Below, in pieces: positions 1 to 8,200 of a stretch of 10,788 nucleotides of DNA (within the stretch, counting starts at the first letter, position 1; the number at the start of each line of letters is the position of its first letter). The translations under genes and the position numbers were made by a program. The stretch is from JAFGPF01 sp964500415 (GTDB taxonomy: Bacteria > Chloroflexota > Dehalococcoidia > Dehalococcoidales > RBG-16-60-22), in NCBI GenBank assembly GCA_964500415.1, contig CAZCOB010000060.1:1-10788 (forward strand), written 5' to 3'. The notes under the pieces are model-generated. The model was given only the letters and a program-made list of their open reading frames with translations, did not search any database and was not told where the DNA came from.

Positions 1-1317
1 CTTATCCCCAAGACATGGATACAGCAGGCTATCGACGAGCCGCCGCTAACCTTCTACGGCAGCGGCGCCATCGAGACGCCCACGGAAGACCAGTTTATTA
101 AATATACCTACCCCCTTGAAGAGGGCGGCTATGAAATACACATGATATGGACGGACACTCCCTGCCGCATTACCTGCTGGAACCACGGCAACTGGACAAT
201 CGAAGCCTTCCGAAATCCCAAGATTGAGACCGTCGTCGCTCAGCACCCCTGGCTGGAGAACGACTGTCTCATCGCCGATGTCATCCTGCCTTCCAACACC
301 ACGCTGGAGGTGGAAGACATCGTCACCAACGTCCGGCAGGGCGTCAACTTCCACAGCGTGGCCATCATGGAGCAGGCCGTCCAGCCTGTCGGCGAGTCCA
401 AGAGCGACTACGAGGTAGTCCTTGAAGTAGCCAAGAAACTCGGCTACGGTGACCAGTTCAGTGAGAATAAGACCACCCGCGACCTGCAGAAACAGGTCTT
501 CGACGATATGGAAATCGGACACCTCATCAAGTGGCAGGACTTCCTGGAGAAGAAATACTACGTCTTCCCGGTAGCTAAGGACTGGGAGGACGACCCGCCC
601 GGCTTCCGCAAGTTCTACGAAGACCCGGAGAATAATCCCCTCAAGACGCCTACCGGCAAGCTGGAGTTCTACTCGGCCAGGCTGGCGGAGCACTTCCCCG
701 ATGATAAGGAGAGACCGCCCATACCCAAGTGGATTGAAAAGAGTGCGACCCACGACGAGCGGATATCCAGCGAAAGGGCCGCGATGTTCCCGCTGCTACT
801 CATGTCCAACCACGGCCGGTGGCGCACGCACGCCCAAGGCGATGACATCACCTGGACCCGCGAAGCCTCGACCTGTAAGGTCTTGGGGGCGGACGGCTAC
901 AAATACGAGCCTATCTGGATTAACCCGAAGGATGCCGAAAAGAGAGGCATCAAGGACGGAGACATCGTTAAGGTATTCAATGAGAGAGGCATCGTCCTCG
1001 TTGGCGCCCGCGTCTGGGAGAGAGTAATGCCCGGCGTCGCCTATGTCGACCACGGTGCCCGCCACGACCCGCTCGTTCCGGGCTGGGTTGACCGGGGTGG
1101 CGCCATCAATACCATCGCCCCCTACGGCGTCGCTTCACGCAACGCGGTCGGCCAGGCCACCAGCGGCTATCTGGTCGATACCCAGAAAGTCACGGAAAAG
1201 GACTACGAAGAATGGCGAAAAATGGACCCTGAGGCTTTCGATGAAGCCTTCAAGAGAGAATACGACCAGGCGGCTGGACTGCGTTTTAACGCCTGGGTTG
1301 AAGGAGGTATGGACTAA
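1..1317 (+). CDS. Molybdopterin oxidoreductase large subunit (transhydroxylase-like), 5'-truncated
   Basis: The reading frame is open from the first base, so this is the C-terminal 438 residues of a longer protein; an ATG at 142 is internal. Visible residues 82-105 hold the DMSO-reductase family pattern ending in ADVILP and a conserved-looking Glu, part of the molybdopterin-binding core. Residues about 264-285 (LLLMSNHGRWRTHAQGDD) and 304-330 (WINPKDAEKRGIKDGDIVKV) are typical of the C-terminal cofactor-binding beta-barrel domain. A bis-MGD cofactor is expected. The next gene encodes a four-cluster ferredoxin subunit with a beta-domain tail, which points to the pyrogallol-phloroglucinol transhydroxylase branch (Pelobacter AthL) rather than nitrate or formate enzymes. 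The Mo-ligand and substrate residues lie upstream of the window, so the reaction cannot be read here. The family is secure; the transhydroxylase activity is a guess. The stop codon abuts the next start. Confidence 0.88.
   Translation, partial: LIPKTWIQQAIDEPPLTFYGSGAIETPTEDQFIKYTYPLEEGGYEIHMIWTDTPCRITCWNHGNWTIEAFRNPKIETVVAQHPWLENDCLIADVILPSNTTLEVEDIVTNVRQGVNFHSVAIMEQAVQPVGESKSDYEVVLEVAKKLGYGDQFSENKTTRDLQKQVFDDMEIGHLIKWQDFLEKKYYVFPVAKDWEDDPPGFRKFYEDPENNPLKTPTGKLEFYSARLAEHFPDDKERPPIPKWIEKSATHDERISSERAAMFPLLLMSNHGRWRTHAQGDDITWTREASTCKVLGADGYKYEPIWINPKDAEKRGIKDGDIVKVFNERGIVLVGARVWERVMPGVAYVDHGARHDPLVPGWVDRGGAINTIAPYGVASRNAVGQATSGYLVDTQKVTEKDYEEWRKMDPEAFDEAFKREYDQAAGLRFNAWVEGGMD
1301..1308 (+). 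promoter_or_regulatory. Strong Shine-Dalgarno for the iron-sulfur subunit
   Basis: AAGGAGGT, a full match to the anti-SD consensus, lies inside the last codons of the large subunit, 9 nt before the ATG at 1318. It fixes that start and indicates efficient coupled translation of the two subunits. Confidence 0.85.
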
Positions 1318-2130
1318 ATGAAGGTTTTTGTAATAGACGTTGGCATCTGCAACGGCTGCTACAGCTGCCAGATTGCCTGCAAGGACGAGCATGTCGGCAA
1401 CGACTGGACGCCCTACGCCAAGCCCCAGCCGGATACCGGCCAGTTCTGGATGAGAATGACCGAACATACCCGGGGCACCGTGCCCAAGGTAAAAATGCAC
1501 TACATCCCGATTCCCTGCCAGCACTGCGACGAAGCGCCGTGCATACCCGCCTGTCCCATCGAAGACGTCATCTACCGGAGAGACGACGGGCTGGTAATAA
1601 TCGACCCCGAGAAATGCACCGGCTGCAAGGCCTGCGTTGACGCCTGCCCATACGACGCTATCTTTATGAATGAAGACCTCAATATCGCCCAGAAGTGCAC
1701 CGGCTGCGCCCACCTCCTCGATAGCGGCGAGTGGACGATACCCCGCTGTGCCGATGCCTGCCCTACCGAGGCCATTAAGTTCGGCGAAGAATCCGAGTTC
1801 AAAGACCTTATCGCTAAAGCCGAGGTTCTCAAGCCTGAGCTCAAAGCCAAACCCAGGGTATACTACCTGAACATTCCCAAAAAGTTTATCGCCGGCACCA
1901 TTTATGACCCCGTGGAAAAAGAGGTCGTTATCGGCGCTACCTGCACTTTAAGCAGCAATGGTAAGACGATGACGGCCACCACCGACGGCTTCGGCGACTT
2001 CTGGTTCGAGGGACTTCAAGAGGGCGTCTATAATCTCAAGATAGAGGCCAAAGGCTTCGCCGCCAAGACCTTCGATAAACTCAGCACGGAAAAAGATATC
2101 AACCTGGGAGACATACCTCTTTCCAAGTAA
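1318..2130 (+). CDS. Four-cluster ferredoxin subunit with C-terminal Cna-B/CarboxypepD-reg-like domain
   Basis: 270 residues, electron-transfer beta subunit of the upstream molybdoenzyme. Sixteen cysteines fall in four sets: C11/14/17/21, C67/70/75/79, C100/103/106/110 and C127/130/144/148, the arrangement expected for four [4Fe-4S] clusters in a DmsB/PhsB-type protein. From about residue 188 a beta-rich segment (IAGTIYDPVEKEVVIGATC, then TTDGFGDFWFEGLQEGVYNL) has the pattern of a carboxypeptidase-regulatory or Cna-B/transthyretin-like domain. Such a tail is known on the small subunit of pyrogallol-phloroglucinol transhydroxylase (AthS) and is unusual on ordinary DmsB subunits. From memory the Pelobacter subunit carries three clusters, so the full four sets here may mark an enzyme that passes electrons to an outside partner. 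No signal peptide or membrane subunit is visible. The ATG directly follows the upstream TAA. Confidence 0.9.
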   Translation: MKVFVIDVGICNGCYSCQIACKDEHVGNDWTPYAKPQPDTGQFWMRMTEHTRGTVPKVKMHYIPIPCQHCDEAPCIPACPIEDVIYRRDDGLVIIDPEKCTGCKACVDACPYDAIFMNEDLNIAQKCTGCAHLLDSGEWTIPRCADACPTEAIKFGEESEFKDLIAKAEVLKPELKAKPRVYYLNIPKKFIAGTIYDPVEKEVVIGATCTLSSNGKTMTATTDGFGDFWFEGLQEGVYNLKIEAKGFAAKTFDKLSTEKDINLGDIPLSK

Positions 2131-2168
2131 ACGCAGCATGTAACGACCGAACGTAATAATTTGTTGAC

Positions 2169-2203
2169 AGAGAGGGAGTTCATATCATGTGGACTCCCTC
2201 TTT
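2169..2203 (+). terminator. Hairpin between convergent genes, possible terminator
   Basis: AGAGGGAGT (2171-2179) pairs with ACTCCCTCT (2193-2201). Flanking A-T and G-T pairs extend the stem to about 12 bp around an 11-nt loop. It starts 38 bp after the iron-sulfur gene and lies before the convergent exporter gene. The following T tract is only three bases (CTCTTTGG), and there is none on the other strand, so intrinsic termination would be weak or assisted. The rest of 2131-2276 holds nothing else I can support. Confidence 0.5.
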
Positions 2204-2276
2204 GGTGCTTAGAAAACACTTCGAGGACAAGCATAATCTTTCTCTGAAACGACAACCGGAATGGAAATAAAACCGC

Positions 2277-3902
2277 CTAGTCTCTGGCTTCAGGAGACGG
2301 CATATCCTGTTTGTTTCTATACGGCGGGATTCCCTTCAGGAAAAAGTTGGCTATCAAGCCCAGTAAGGTTACCATCAGAAACACAATGAAAACCTGAATC
2401 AGGGCGGAATTAAGGGCACTCCGCAGTGTCGTCAGCATCTGCTCAAAAAGCACCGTACCCTGACTGCCCATGCCTACGAATAGGCCCTGCAATTGAGCCT
2501 GTGCTTCCACATTCACCAGCGCCTGCGGATTATCCACTATCGCTGCCAGTTGCTCCGTTGAAACGACGGCCTTCACTTCCGACGAAAGATTGCCGATAAA
2601 TGAAGAAGCGAAAGTGTTGTTCAATATAGACCCGACTACTGCCAGACCGAAAACACCACCGAGCGGGCGGAGTAACTGTATCATGGAGGTGGCCGTACCC
2701 ATAACCGAGTAAGGCACTGTATTCTGTACGGCAATGGTGTGAATGGGCATAATAAGCCCGTTACCCAGACCTATGATAACGATACTCACTATAGCGAAAG
2801 TATAAGTGGTCTCGGGTGTCATCCTGGTAAGCATGAAAAATCCCACGGCGGAAATGAAAAAGCCCATGCCACCCTGCAAACGGAAGTGTCCCCCGGCGCG
2901 GGATAGCAACTGCCCGCTGATGAAACTGCCCACGGCCGCGCTCAGCATCATCGGGGTCAGGAAACCCCCGCTCGCCGTGGCCGTGGCGCCCAGCACTCCC
3001 TGGAAATAAAGAGGAATAAAGTTTACCACCGTAAAAAATGCCCCTCCCATAAGGAAGCCGACTATCGCCGATACCGCCACAACCCGGTTCCTGAAAAGCT
3101 CCAGGGGTATAACCGGCTCCTCGGCGTGATTTTCAATCAGGATAAAGGCAATCAGCATTATCACCGAGAAAGCCAGCAAGCCAATAATAACCGACGAATT
3201 CCAGGCATAATCAGCGCCGCCCCAGTTCAACGCCAGTATCAGCGGCGCGATGAATAGGGTCATTGTTACGACCCCACCGTAATCGACGCGGCGCTTCGCC
3301 TGCGTGGTCTTGAGTTGCGGAAACATGAAAATAAATATCAGGATGATAATTACCCCGAGAGGTAAAGGGGCGAAGAACGTCCAGCGCCAGGAGAACGCGT
3401 CCGTCAGGTAGCCGCCCAGAGTCGGCCCGATTATCGTCGAAAGGCCGAAAACACCGGCCATTAAACCGCCGTATTTGCCCCGCTCTTCGGGCGGGAATAT
3501 GTCCGCAATAACGATGAATCCCAGGGCCGACATGACGCCGAATCCGATGCCCTGGAACGCCCGGAAGATAATGAGCTGGGACATCGACTGACTGATGCCG
3601 CAGAGAAACGAACCCACGGTGAAGATAGACATGCCGATGACGAAGAACCACTTCCGACCGTACATATCGGAAAGCTTGCCGGTCAGCGGCACGGCGATGG
3701 TCTCGGTAATAATGTACGACGTAAAAACCCAGGTGTACTGGCTGAAGCCGCCGAGGTCGGTAATAATTCTGGGCATAGCCGTCGCCGCAATCGTCATAAA
3801 TATCGAGCCGAGGAACATCGATAGCATCGTGCCCACCAGGGCAGCGACTACCTGACGTTTCGGCAGCGAACTCTGGTACAGTTGTGGTTCTTTGGATTTC
3901 AT
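2277..3902 (-). CDS. DHA2-family (EmrB/QacA-type) 14-TM drug:H+ antiporter
   Basis: 541 residues, integral inner-membrane exporter of the major facilitator superfamily. Motif A (GKLSDMYGRK, residues 75-84) sits in the TM2-TM3 loop and motif C (GVFGLSTIIGPTLGG, about 150-164) in TM5. The length and number of hydrophobic stretches fit the 14-TM DHA2 group, and a roughly 75-residue loop (from about TSSMIQ downstream, rich in SSEVKAVVS and QAQLQG) precedes the last helix as in this group. Export of hydrophobic or phenolic toxic compounds is the expected role. The TM1 signature LDxTIVxxAxP reads IFMTIAATAMP, so the usual acidic residue is Phe35. It follows marR by 26 bp and should be co-transcribed and de-repressed by the MarR ligand. 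The Shine-Dalgarno is weak (AAGAGA upstream of the ATG). No membrane-fusion partner is seen, so it may work alone. Confidence 0.93.
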   Translation of the reverse strand: MKSKEPQLYQSSLPKRQVVAALVGTMLSMFLGSIFMTIAATAMPRIITDLGGFSQYTWVFTSYIITETIAVPLTGKLSDMYGRKWFFVIGMSIFTVGSFLCGISQSMSQLIIFRAFQGIGFGVMSALGFIVIADIFPPEERGKYGGLMAGVFGLSTIIGPTLGGYLTDAFSWRWTFFAPLPLGVIIILIFIFMFPQLKTTQAKRRVDYGGVVTMTLFIAPLILALNWGGADYAWNSSVIIGLLAFSVIMLIAFILIENHAEEPVIPLELFRNRVVAVSAIVGFLMGGAFFTVVNFIPLYFQGVLGATATASGGFLTPMMLSAAVGSFISGQLLSRAGGHFRLQGGMGFFISAVGFFMLTRMTPETTYTFAIVSIVIIGLGNGLIMPIHTIAVQNTVPYSVMGTATSMIQLLRPLGGVFGLAVVGSILNNTFASSFIGNLSSEVKAVVSTEQLAAIVDNPQALVNVEAQAQLQGLFVGMGSQGTVLFEQMLTTLRSALNSALIQVFIVFLMVTLLGLIANFFLKGIPPYRNKQDMPSPEARD

Positions 3903-3928
3903 TATCTTATCTCTTGGCTATTTTGGGG

Positions 3929-4381
3929 TTACAGCTTGGACAGTATATCTCCGAGTTTTTTCAGCGAGACGGACAGCTCCTGCAGTTCCTCCTCGGAAAG
4001 AAAACCAAGCTTCCCCTTGATACTTTCATTTATAACCTGGTCCAGTTCCTCTATTATCCGCTTCCCTTTATCGGTAAGCATGATATTGGTCGTCCGCCGG
4101 TCGGTGCTATCCACCTGCCGGACGATTATATCCAGGTCTTCCAGCCTGTCGATGAGGTGCGTCATCTGCGGCTTGGGTATTTGCAGTTTCTCCCCGATTT
4201 CGGCTATATGTCTGGTGCCCTCTTCCTTCAATATCTTCATTATTTCCAGGTGCGGCAGAGTTATATCCTCTTCAACCTGCGCAAAGGCGGTCCTCACCAC
4301 TTTCCTCTGGATGTTGCGGCGTATCAGAGGCGTGATGGAAAGCAGGTCATCAACGACACTGTCAATGATGCTTTTTGTCAT
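3929..4381 (-). CDS. MarR-family transcriptional regulator
   Basis: 150 residues from the chosen start. It is a cytoplasmic dimeric winged-helix repressor expected to respond to a small aromatic or other ligand exported by the downstream pump. Helices for dimerisation lie at 1-40 and 112-150; the helix-turn-helix is about 57-82 (HIAEIGEKLQIPKPQMTHLIDRL); the wing is about 85-103 with the hallmark D94-R95-R96 followed by TTNIMLTDKG. An ATG six bases earlier, at 4387, is in frame, but AGGG touches it directly, whereas the same AGGG is six bases from the ATG at 4381, so I prefer 4381. It is the first gene of an operon with the exporter. Its promoter and an 11-bp perfect inverted repeat overlap, which supports autorepression. 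Length and motif content are normal for the family. Confidence 0.94.
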   Translation of the reverse strand: MTKSIIDSVVDDLLSITPLIRRNIQRKVVRTAFAQVEEDITLPHLEIMKILKEEGTRHIAEIGEKLQIPKPQMTHLIDRLEDLDIIVRQVDSTDRRTTNIMLTDKGKRIIEELDQVINESIKGKLGFLSEEELQELSVSLKKLGDILSKL

Positions 4382-4403
4382 CGCCATCCCTAAATATCAG
4401 GAC

Positions 4404-4440
4404 ATAGTTCATATTATTAATAGTTTACTATATGAACTAT
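4404..4440. promoter_or_regulatory. Probable MarR operator (perfect 11-bp inverted repeat)
   Basis: ATAGTTCATAT at 4404-4414 is the exact reverse complement of ATATGAACTAT at 4430-4440, with 15 bp between. A further ATAGTT at 4420-4425 pairs with the same right arm (AACTAT, 4435-4440) to give a 21-bp pseudo-palindrome, so two overlapping sites are possible. The element covers the 3' end of the -10 box and the predicted start point of marR, the classical place for MarR repression. Binding by this MarR is inference from position. Confidence 0.75.
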
Positions 4441-4468
4441 TATATCGCCCCCTGACAAATGCTGTCAA
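4439..4468 (-). promoter_or_regulatory. Sigma-70 type promoter of the marR-exporter operon
   Basis: Read on the minus strand, TTGACA (complement of 4463-4468) and TATAAT (complement of 4439-4444) are both perfect consensus hexamers, separated by 18 bp. The start point would fall near 4432, inside the inverted-repeat operator, leaving a leader of about 50 nt before the marR start codon. Confidence 0.82.
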
Positions 4469-4506
4469 GGCACTATTGTCCGTAAAAGTGGACTATTAAA
4501 ACGTTG

Positions 4507-4512
4507 TATAAT
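4507..4512 (+). promoter_or_regulatory. -10 box for the aldolase gene
   Basis: A perfect TATAAT lies 60 bp upstream of the chosen aldolase start, which would give a start point near 4519. No good -35 hexamer lies 16-18 bp upstream. An imperfect inverted repeat built on GTCC (4478-4481) and GGAC (4490-4493) occupies that space and could be an activator or repressor site. Confidence 0.45.
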
Positions 4513-4571
4513 AGAATGAAGAATACGGCATGGCTTCCGGTATGCAGCCCACGTCGAGCAGGAGAAATCGT

Positions 4572-5231
4572 ATGAGCCAGTGGCGTGAAGAAAAGAAGAT
4601 AGTGCTGGAAGCGGCTCAGAAAATGCTGGCAAAAGGCATGGTTGCCGGTACCGCCGGCAACGTCAGCCTGCGCCTGCCGCCCGAAGGCGAACGCCAGCTG
4701 CTGGCCATTACCCCCAGCGCAAAGCATTATGATTTACTCGGCGTGGAGGACATCCAGATTGTGGACTTCCAGGGGCAAACGGTTGAAGGCAACTTGAACC
4801 CGTCAATGGAGATGATGCTGCATATCGGTATATACCGGGCCAGGAAGAACACCAACGCCTTAATTCACACCCACTCGGTCTTTGCCAGCGCCGTGGCCGT
4901 TGCCGGCCTGGACATCCCCCCTATCCTGGATGACCAGGTAGCTTTCCTCGGCGGCGAGATAAAGCTAGCCGAATACGCCCTCAGCGGCACCCCGGAGCAG
5001 GTGGCCAACGTTTTGACCGCTCTGGAAGACAGGAATGCTGTGCTACTGGCGAATCATGGGGCGTTAAGCATTGGCCGTACCATGCGAGACGCCTTCACCG
5101 CCGGCGAACTAATCGAAAAGACCGCCAAAATTTACCTGTTGGCACTGTCCATAGGCAAGACCAATCTTCTGCCCGCCAGAGCTATAGAAGCCGAAAAGGC
5201 GATTTACGGTATGCTTCAGGGGGAAATTTAA
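4572..5231 (+). CDS. Class II aldolase/adducin family protein
   Basis: 219 residues, a soluble Zn-dependent aldolase, epimerase or dehydratase of the FucA/AraD fold. GTAGNVSLR (26-34) and ITPSAKHYD (46-54) match the substrate phosphate-binding loops. E80 in NPSMEMMLH aligns with the catalytic Glu of fuculose-phosphate aldolase, and H99, H101 (IHTHS) and H162 (ANHGAL) form the Zn triad. The exact substrate (fuculose-1-P, ribulose-5-P or methylthioribulose-1-P) cannot be told from the motifs. The frame is open from an ATG at 4530, but AGGAG at 4560-4564 lies 7 nt before the ATG at 4572, and family proteins start close to there, so the later start is chosen. It is divergent from marR with a separate -10 box. 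The next gene starts 15 bp after its stop, so the two are probably co-transcribed though functionally unlike. Confidence 0.9.
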   Translation: MSQWREEKKIVLEAAQKMLAKGMVAGTAGNVSLRLPPEGERQLLAITPSAKHYDLLGVEDIQIVDFQGQTVEGNLNPSMEMMLHIGIYRARKNTNALIHTHSVFASAVAVAGLDIPPILDDQVAFLGGEIKLAEYALSGTPEQVANVLTALEDRNAVLLANHGALSIGRTMRDAFTAGELIEKTAKIYLLALSIGKTNLLPARAIEAEKAIYGMLQGEI

Positions 5232-5246
5232 TATAACAACAGCCTT

Positions 5247-8200
5247 ATGAAACAAAAAATATTGATAATGGCAAGCCTAGCCATAATGATACTGCTGCCG
5301 GGTAGCCTGTTTTTACCAGCCAAACCGGTGTCTGCCGGCGTTGCCGCCTGGTCAGCCGAGACTATTCCGAGCACTCTGAATAACGTCCTCGGCCCCGCCG
5401 GAGCCGGCGAGAACTTAGACGTCTGTGATTTCGCTATAGCTGACGACGGTACGACTATCTACGCCGTGCCGGGTAATAGTATCTCGGAAAAGGTTCTCTA
5501 TAAATCAATCGATGCCGGGATAAGCTGGACAGCCTTCTCAGTTGATATCAAGGCCGACCTCGTGGCGGTTGCCCCGGATAACCGGAACATGGTCGCCATT
5601 GCCAGCAGTACCACGCCGGAAGTATATCTCACTCTCGACGGCGGCACCAACTGGGATACTCTGGGCACTCCACAGGGAGGCACCACGATTGCAGATGCCA
5701 TCTACGATATCGCCATATCGGCAGCCAGGCAATCGGTACACTACATTGCCGCCGCCGGCAAAGAAGCCTCGAATGCCGCTAACGTGTGGTATTTCGGCAG
5801 CGGCTTGGTCGTCCCGTCCTGGCAGGATACTAGGACCTTGCCAGGATACGAAAGTGGCAATGAAGTAACAGCCGTGGAATTCTCTCCCAGTTTTTCTTTA
5901 GACGCAGCTATGCTCGCCATCAGTGGAAATTACAGCGTCGGCATCCATCTCCAAATCATGGATGTCATTGCTAAAAAATGGAATGACAGTGCCAGCTATT
6001 TCAACTACCCCTGTACCGTCGTAGCTAATAGCGGTATCACCGGGCTGTCTTCGGCTTCACTGGCATTAGACCCGAATTACGACGCCACGGACGACGATAC
6101 ACGTAAGGTTTTTATCGGACTAACGGTTGAGGGCAATGCTTCGGCCAGAGCTACCAGTGGTATCTACCGCTTCGTGGATACAACCGAGAAACAACTGCAA
6201 ACGAATATCAATATTCATAGCGTCGCCTTTAGTGGCTACTATCTGGTTGCCGGTAGCTACGATAGCACTACCGTTTACCGCAGTACCAATCCCTCGTCAA
6301 CATCACCAACCGTTCTGACATCCACCACCACCAAGGGACCCGGCGGCGATAATAAGGTAATAGTCGACTGGCTGGGCAGTAACGTCATGGCTGGCACCTC
6401 CGGCGATGAAAGCGCCTTCGCCGTCTCTATAGATAAAGGTAAGACCTTTAATGACATCAGCCTGATTGATACCGCCATTACCTATGCCAGAGACGTAGCC
6501 GTTTCGTCAAATGCCGGCAAAGTCTATTTTGTCACCGATGATGGCAGCGACCTCAGCCTGTGGTGTAAAACCACCAGATGGCAGAGGGTATTCAGCAAGC
6601 AAGATGCCATAGACTTTATAGTGCGCATCGCCCCCGACAATGCTAACTATGTATACCTGGCCAGAAAAGATACGACGACTGTCTATTTCAACAGTAACGC
6701 CGGAAACTCACAATGGTTCAGCCGGGATTGTGATATCAGTATCCAGGACCTTGCCGTAGAAAGCCAGAGCGTCGCTTACGCTCTAAATAACGTCGGCTCG
6801 GTTGTCAAGACAACCAACACCGGAACCACCTGGGGCAGCGTGGTCGTATCGACACTCAACCGCGGCGCAACCATAGTCAGCGTCAGTACCGATATAATAA
6901 TGGTAGGCAGTCAGGACGGCTACGTGGCTTACAGCACTGACGGCAATGTATCCTGGACCAAAATCGCCCAGATTATCGAAAACGGAGCGGATAACGTCCA
7001 GATTGTAGCCGACCAGTACTATTCTTCCAACCACATTATTTACGCTGCCAGTGACACCCCGGGTCAGAATATAAAGAAATGGCAAATCGGGACCAGCACC
7101 GAATGGACGGATATTTTCAAAGATACTCTCAGCGGGGGCGTCTACGGCCTCGTTATTGATAACAATACTCTCTACGCCCTGGAATACCCCTCTTCCGGCC
7201 AGAGTACGTTGTGGCTCTATATTTCGCCAACGAATGCCACTGACATATCGACAAGCTGGAGTTACAGCTCAACGAACTACATCACCGACATTGATGACGG
7301 TACGGTGCACCTCGATGCCACCCCGCGGGCACTCAAGGCAAGCTCAGCCAAGCTGTGGGCAGTCAAGACAAACGGTACCAACAAGCTCTACAGCTTCAGT
7401 GATACCGCTATAGACATAAACCTGCGCACACCGGCCTCAGGCCTTACCGTCCACGTCAATACCTCCACCGGCATTGCCAAGGATACATCCTTCAGCTGGA
7501 ATCGCCCCCTTGAAACCACCGAATACGAACTGGAAATAGCTCTAGATGAGGACTTTTACATCAGTGTCGCCAAGATAATTGTACCCTCAATAAACCCGGT
7601 AGCCTCGGTAATCGTCGGCCCGGGCCAGTCAGGCGATAATATGGTCAATTTTATGCCGGGCGCGACCTATTACTGGAGGATAAGAACCACCCAGCCGATT
7701 TACAGTAAGTATTCCGTATCGGAATATTTCTTTGTTGAGCCAGCGATAGCCACCGTCCCGGACGTACTGACTCCTGCTAACGGCAGCTCCAATACAGGCA
7801 GAAAGCCTTCCTTCTCCTGGGCGCCTGTATCCGGTACTACCGAATATCAGTTTATGTTAAGTGACAATTACACAATGAATCAACCCCTGATCGACGTTAT
7901 AACTGGTACCACTGGCTTTACCCTGACACAGGAACTGGAATATGGCACCACCTACTTCTGGAGAGTCCGGGCTATCAATCCGGTTGCAACCGATTGGTCG
8001 CAACTGGCCAACTTTACCGTTCAGAAAGAACCGTCTGAGCCTGTTCCTGAAGTGACCGTCAAACCCTTACCGCCCACGGTAATCGAATTACCGGCACCGT
8101 CCCAAACACCCACTATAACTCTAGCGCCTCCACAAAAACCGACGGCCCAGGTCGTCCCGGACACTCTCCGCACCGCCATTATTATCCTGTCCATCCTATT

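Noticed and set aside
46..753. 235-codon open frame on the minus strand opposite the molybdoenzyme gene
   Set aside because: It lies antisense to a clear protein-family gene, its translation has no recognisable motif, and such long antisense frames are expected opposite codon-biased genes of this base composition.
3882..4499. 205-codon open frame on the plus strand across marR
   Set aside because: It runs antisense to a gene with clear winged-helix motifs and through its promoter and operator; the translation is Ser-rich and looks like a shadow frame.
4530..4571. Earlier ATG for the aldolase gene
   Set aside because: No ribosome site precedes it, while AGGAG lies 7 nt before the ATG at 4572; the added residues are unlike the family N-terminus.
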